From Natrinema versiforme (GTDB taxonomy: Archaea; Halobacteriota; Halobacteria; Halobacteriales; Natrialbaceae), in contig NZ_CP040331.1 of assembly GCF_005576615.1 (NCBI RefSeq), forward strand, positions 248,001 to 312,000: a stretch of DNA of 64,000 bases, read 5' to 3'. Positions 63,291 to 64,000 of the stretch are shown here, one piece after another; within the stretch, counting starts at the first letter, position 1, and each line of letters begins with the position of its first letter. A model generated the notes under the pieces. That model did no database searches and was not told the origin of the DNA. It saw only the letters and a list, made by a program, of their open reading frames with translations. Made by a program: the position numbers and the translations under genes.

Positions 63291-64000
63291 TCAGAACATT
63301 TCTCTGAAGTCCCGTTCGACGAGCCCGGCCTCCAGATACGTGATGAACTCTTGTTTCGTGGGTCCTTGACGGTCGAGCAGATCGTCCCGTTCTGCTCGTT
63401 CGAGAACCGCCTGCGCGAAGTCCGTACAGTGGGATTCGTGCTGCTCAGCGTATTCTGAGAGGGCTTCTCGCCAGTGCATATCAAGCTCGAACTCGGCTAA
63501 TCGGATTTGAATCCCGTCTTTCCGTTCGACGAGGTCGACGTCCAACTCTTCGAGCTGCTTGAAACGGAGATTGTTCCGGCGGACCGTGATGAGCCGCTTG
63601 GAATCGACGATATAGGGATCAACCCACTCTCGCCAGGTATCGTCGTCGACGTGCGTTCGTGGCATCTCAAAATCCGGGTCCACACTCTCAATACAGAACT
63701 GCAGCATCGCGATGCTAGTTCGATGATTCGCATTCGGGAGGGAATGTCGGAGGATCAAATTCGCCATCACCTCTCCAGCGACGGTCGGAAGTGGTGCTCC
63801 CCAGGAGACGTGATCGAGTGCCTGCTGGATCTTTTGCGGTTCGAACTCCTTGTAGAGCCGGAACTCATCCTCATCTCGAACATCGACCGCGGCTTCGAGC
63901 AACTCTACTAATCGGAATGCGACAACCTGCCCAGCACGGGGGAGGTCACGAATACGGTCGCTCAGCCATTCCTGATCGAAGTCGATATCTTGGGCTGATT
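63291..64000 (-). CDS. Fic/Doc-like protein, 5' end beyond window
   Basis: The frame is open from its stop at 63291 through the right edge (no start needed inside; an internal ATG lies at 63902). The segment LRHSLPNANHRTSIAML resembles the Fic/Doc motif HxF-x-(D/E)-(G/A)-N-(G/K)-R, but with Asn where the Mg2+-binding acid usually is and His for the next basic or Gly position. Flanking helices fit the Doc fold (VAGEVMANLIL before it). Doc-type proteins are toxins that phosphorylate or AMPylate targets. The variant motif makes activity uncertain. The C-terminal 110 residues are unassigned. Confidence 0.7.
   Translation of the reverse strand, partial: SAQDIDFDQEWLSDRIRDLPRAGQVVAFRLVELLEAAVDVRDEDEFRLYKEFEPQKIQQALDHVSWGAPLPTVAGEVMANLILRHSLPNANHRTSIAMLQFCIESVDPDFEMPRTHVDDDTWREWVDPYIVDSKRLITVRRNNLRFKQLEELDVDLVERKDGIQIRLAEFELDMHWREALSEYAEQHESHCTDFAQAVLERAERDDLLDRQGPTKQEFITYLEAGLVERDFREMF

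Noticed and set aside
1-64000. tRNA and rRNA genes
   Set aside because: No cloverleaf-like or rRNA-like segment was noticed on reading, including beside the tyrosine recombinase; tRNAscan-SE was not available.

Overview
This window is haloarchaeal (class Halobacteria). The evidence is the strongly acidic predicted proteins, overlapping ATGA/GTGA gene junctions, TATA boxes about 27 nt ahead of start codons (leaderless transcripts), Bat-type HTH regulators, an Orc1/Cdc6 initiator, DUF63, SHOCT and TRASH-domain proteins, and a Tat lipoprotein. An initiator gene, a ParA partition locus, IS elements and a tyrosine recombinase, with no ribosomal or tRNA genes seen, suggest a megaplasmid or integrated accessory region. 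This is inference.

Layout. (1) 1-3.2 kb: a RecA-like gene cut by the left edge, a hypothetical gene, an SRAP/HMCES-type protein and orc1/cdc6. (2) 3.2-13.8 kb: a minus-strand operon of a 46-aa RHH-like protein, a DUF499-type ATPase, a small conserved subunit, a DUF1156 adenine methylase and a PLD-SNF2 helicase, a DNA-modification-type anti-phage system. (3) 14-19.2 kb, visibly AT-richer: a catalytically inactive short Argonaute coupled to a PD-(D/E)XK nuclease-APAZ protein (SPARDA-type), and divergently from it a coupled helical-protein/PIN-nuclease pair. (4) 19.3-22.3 kb: small hypotheticals, a TRAM protein and an AbiE-like HTH/nucleotidyltransferase pair. (5) 22.3-23.9 kb: a parA operon with 9-bp periodic repeats both upstream of parA and inside the partner gene. 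(6) 24-32.4 kb: redox genes (three SDRs, an aldo-keto reductase, a zinc alcohol dehydrogenase) mixed with Bat-type regulators. Four of these promoters share TTTAMM-N12-ATAGCAT. Decayed copies are also present. (7) 32.4-41.8 kb: two related IS copies (the second frameshifted) flanking a Zn/Mn-type ABC transporter with a DtxR regulator, then a tyrosine recombinase. (8) 41.8-63 kb: a heavy-metal, mainly copper, island with three P1B ATPases carrying different ion motifs (CPG, CPC, CPH), three HMA chaperones, a Lrp-TRASH regulator, a YHS permease, small membrane proteins, DoxX and an aconitase. An 11-bp palindrome TTGGAWTCYAA recurs at three copper promoters. (9) A Fic/Doc-like gene runs off the right edge.

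How it fits together: the left third is a replication/partition module loaded with a defence island, the middle is a regulated redox cluster with IS-driven rearrangement, and the right third is metal homeostasis. The strongest candidates for something new are the haloarchaeal SPARDA-like locus with its divergent PIN pair, the partition repeats embedded in a coding sequence, and the shared redox and copper promoter elements.
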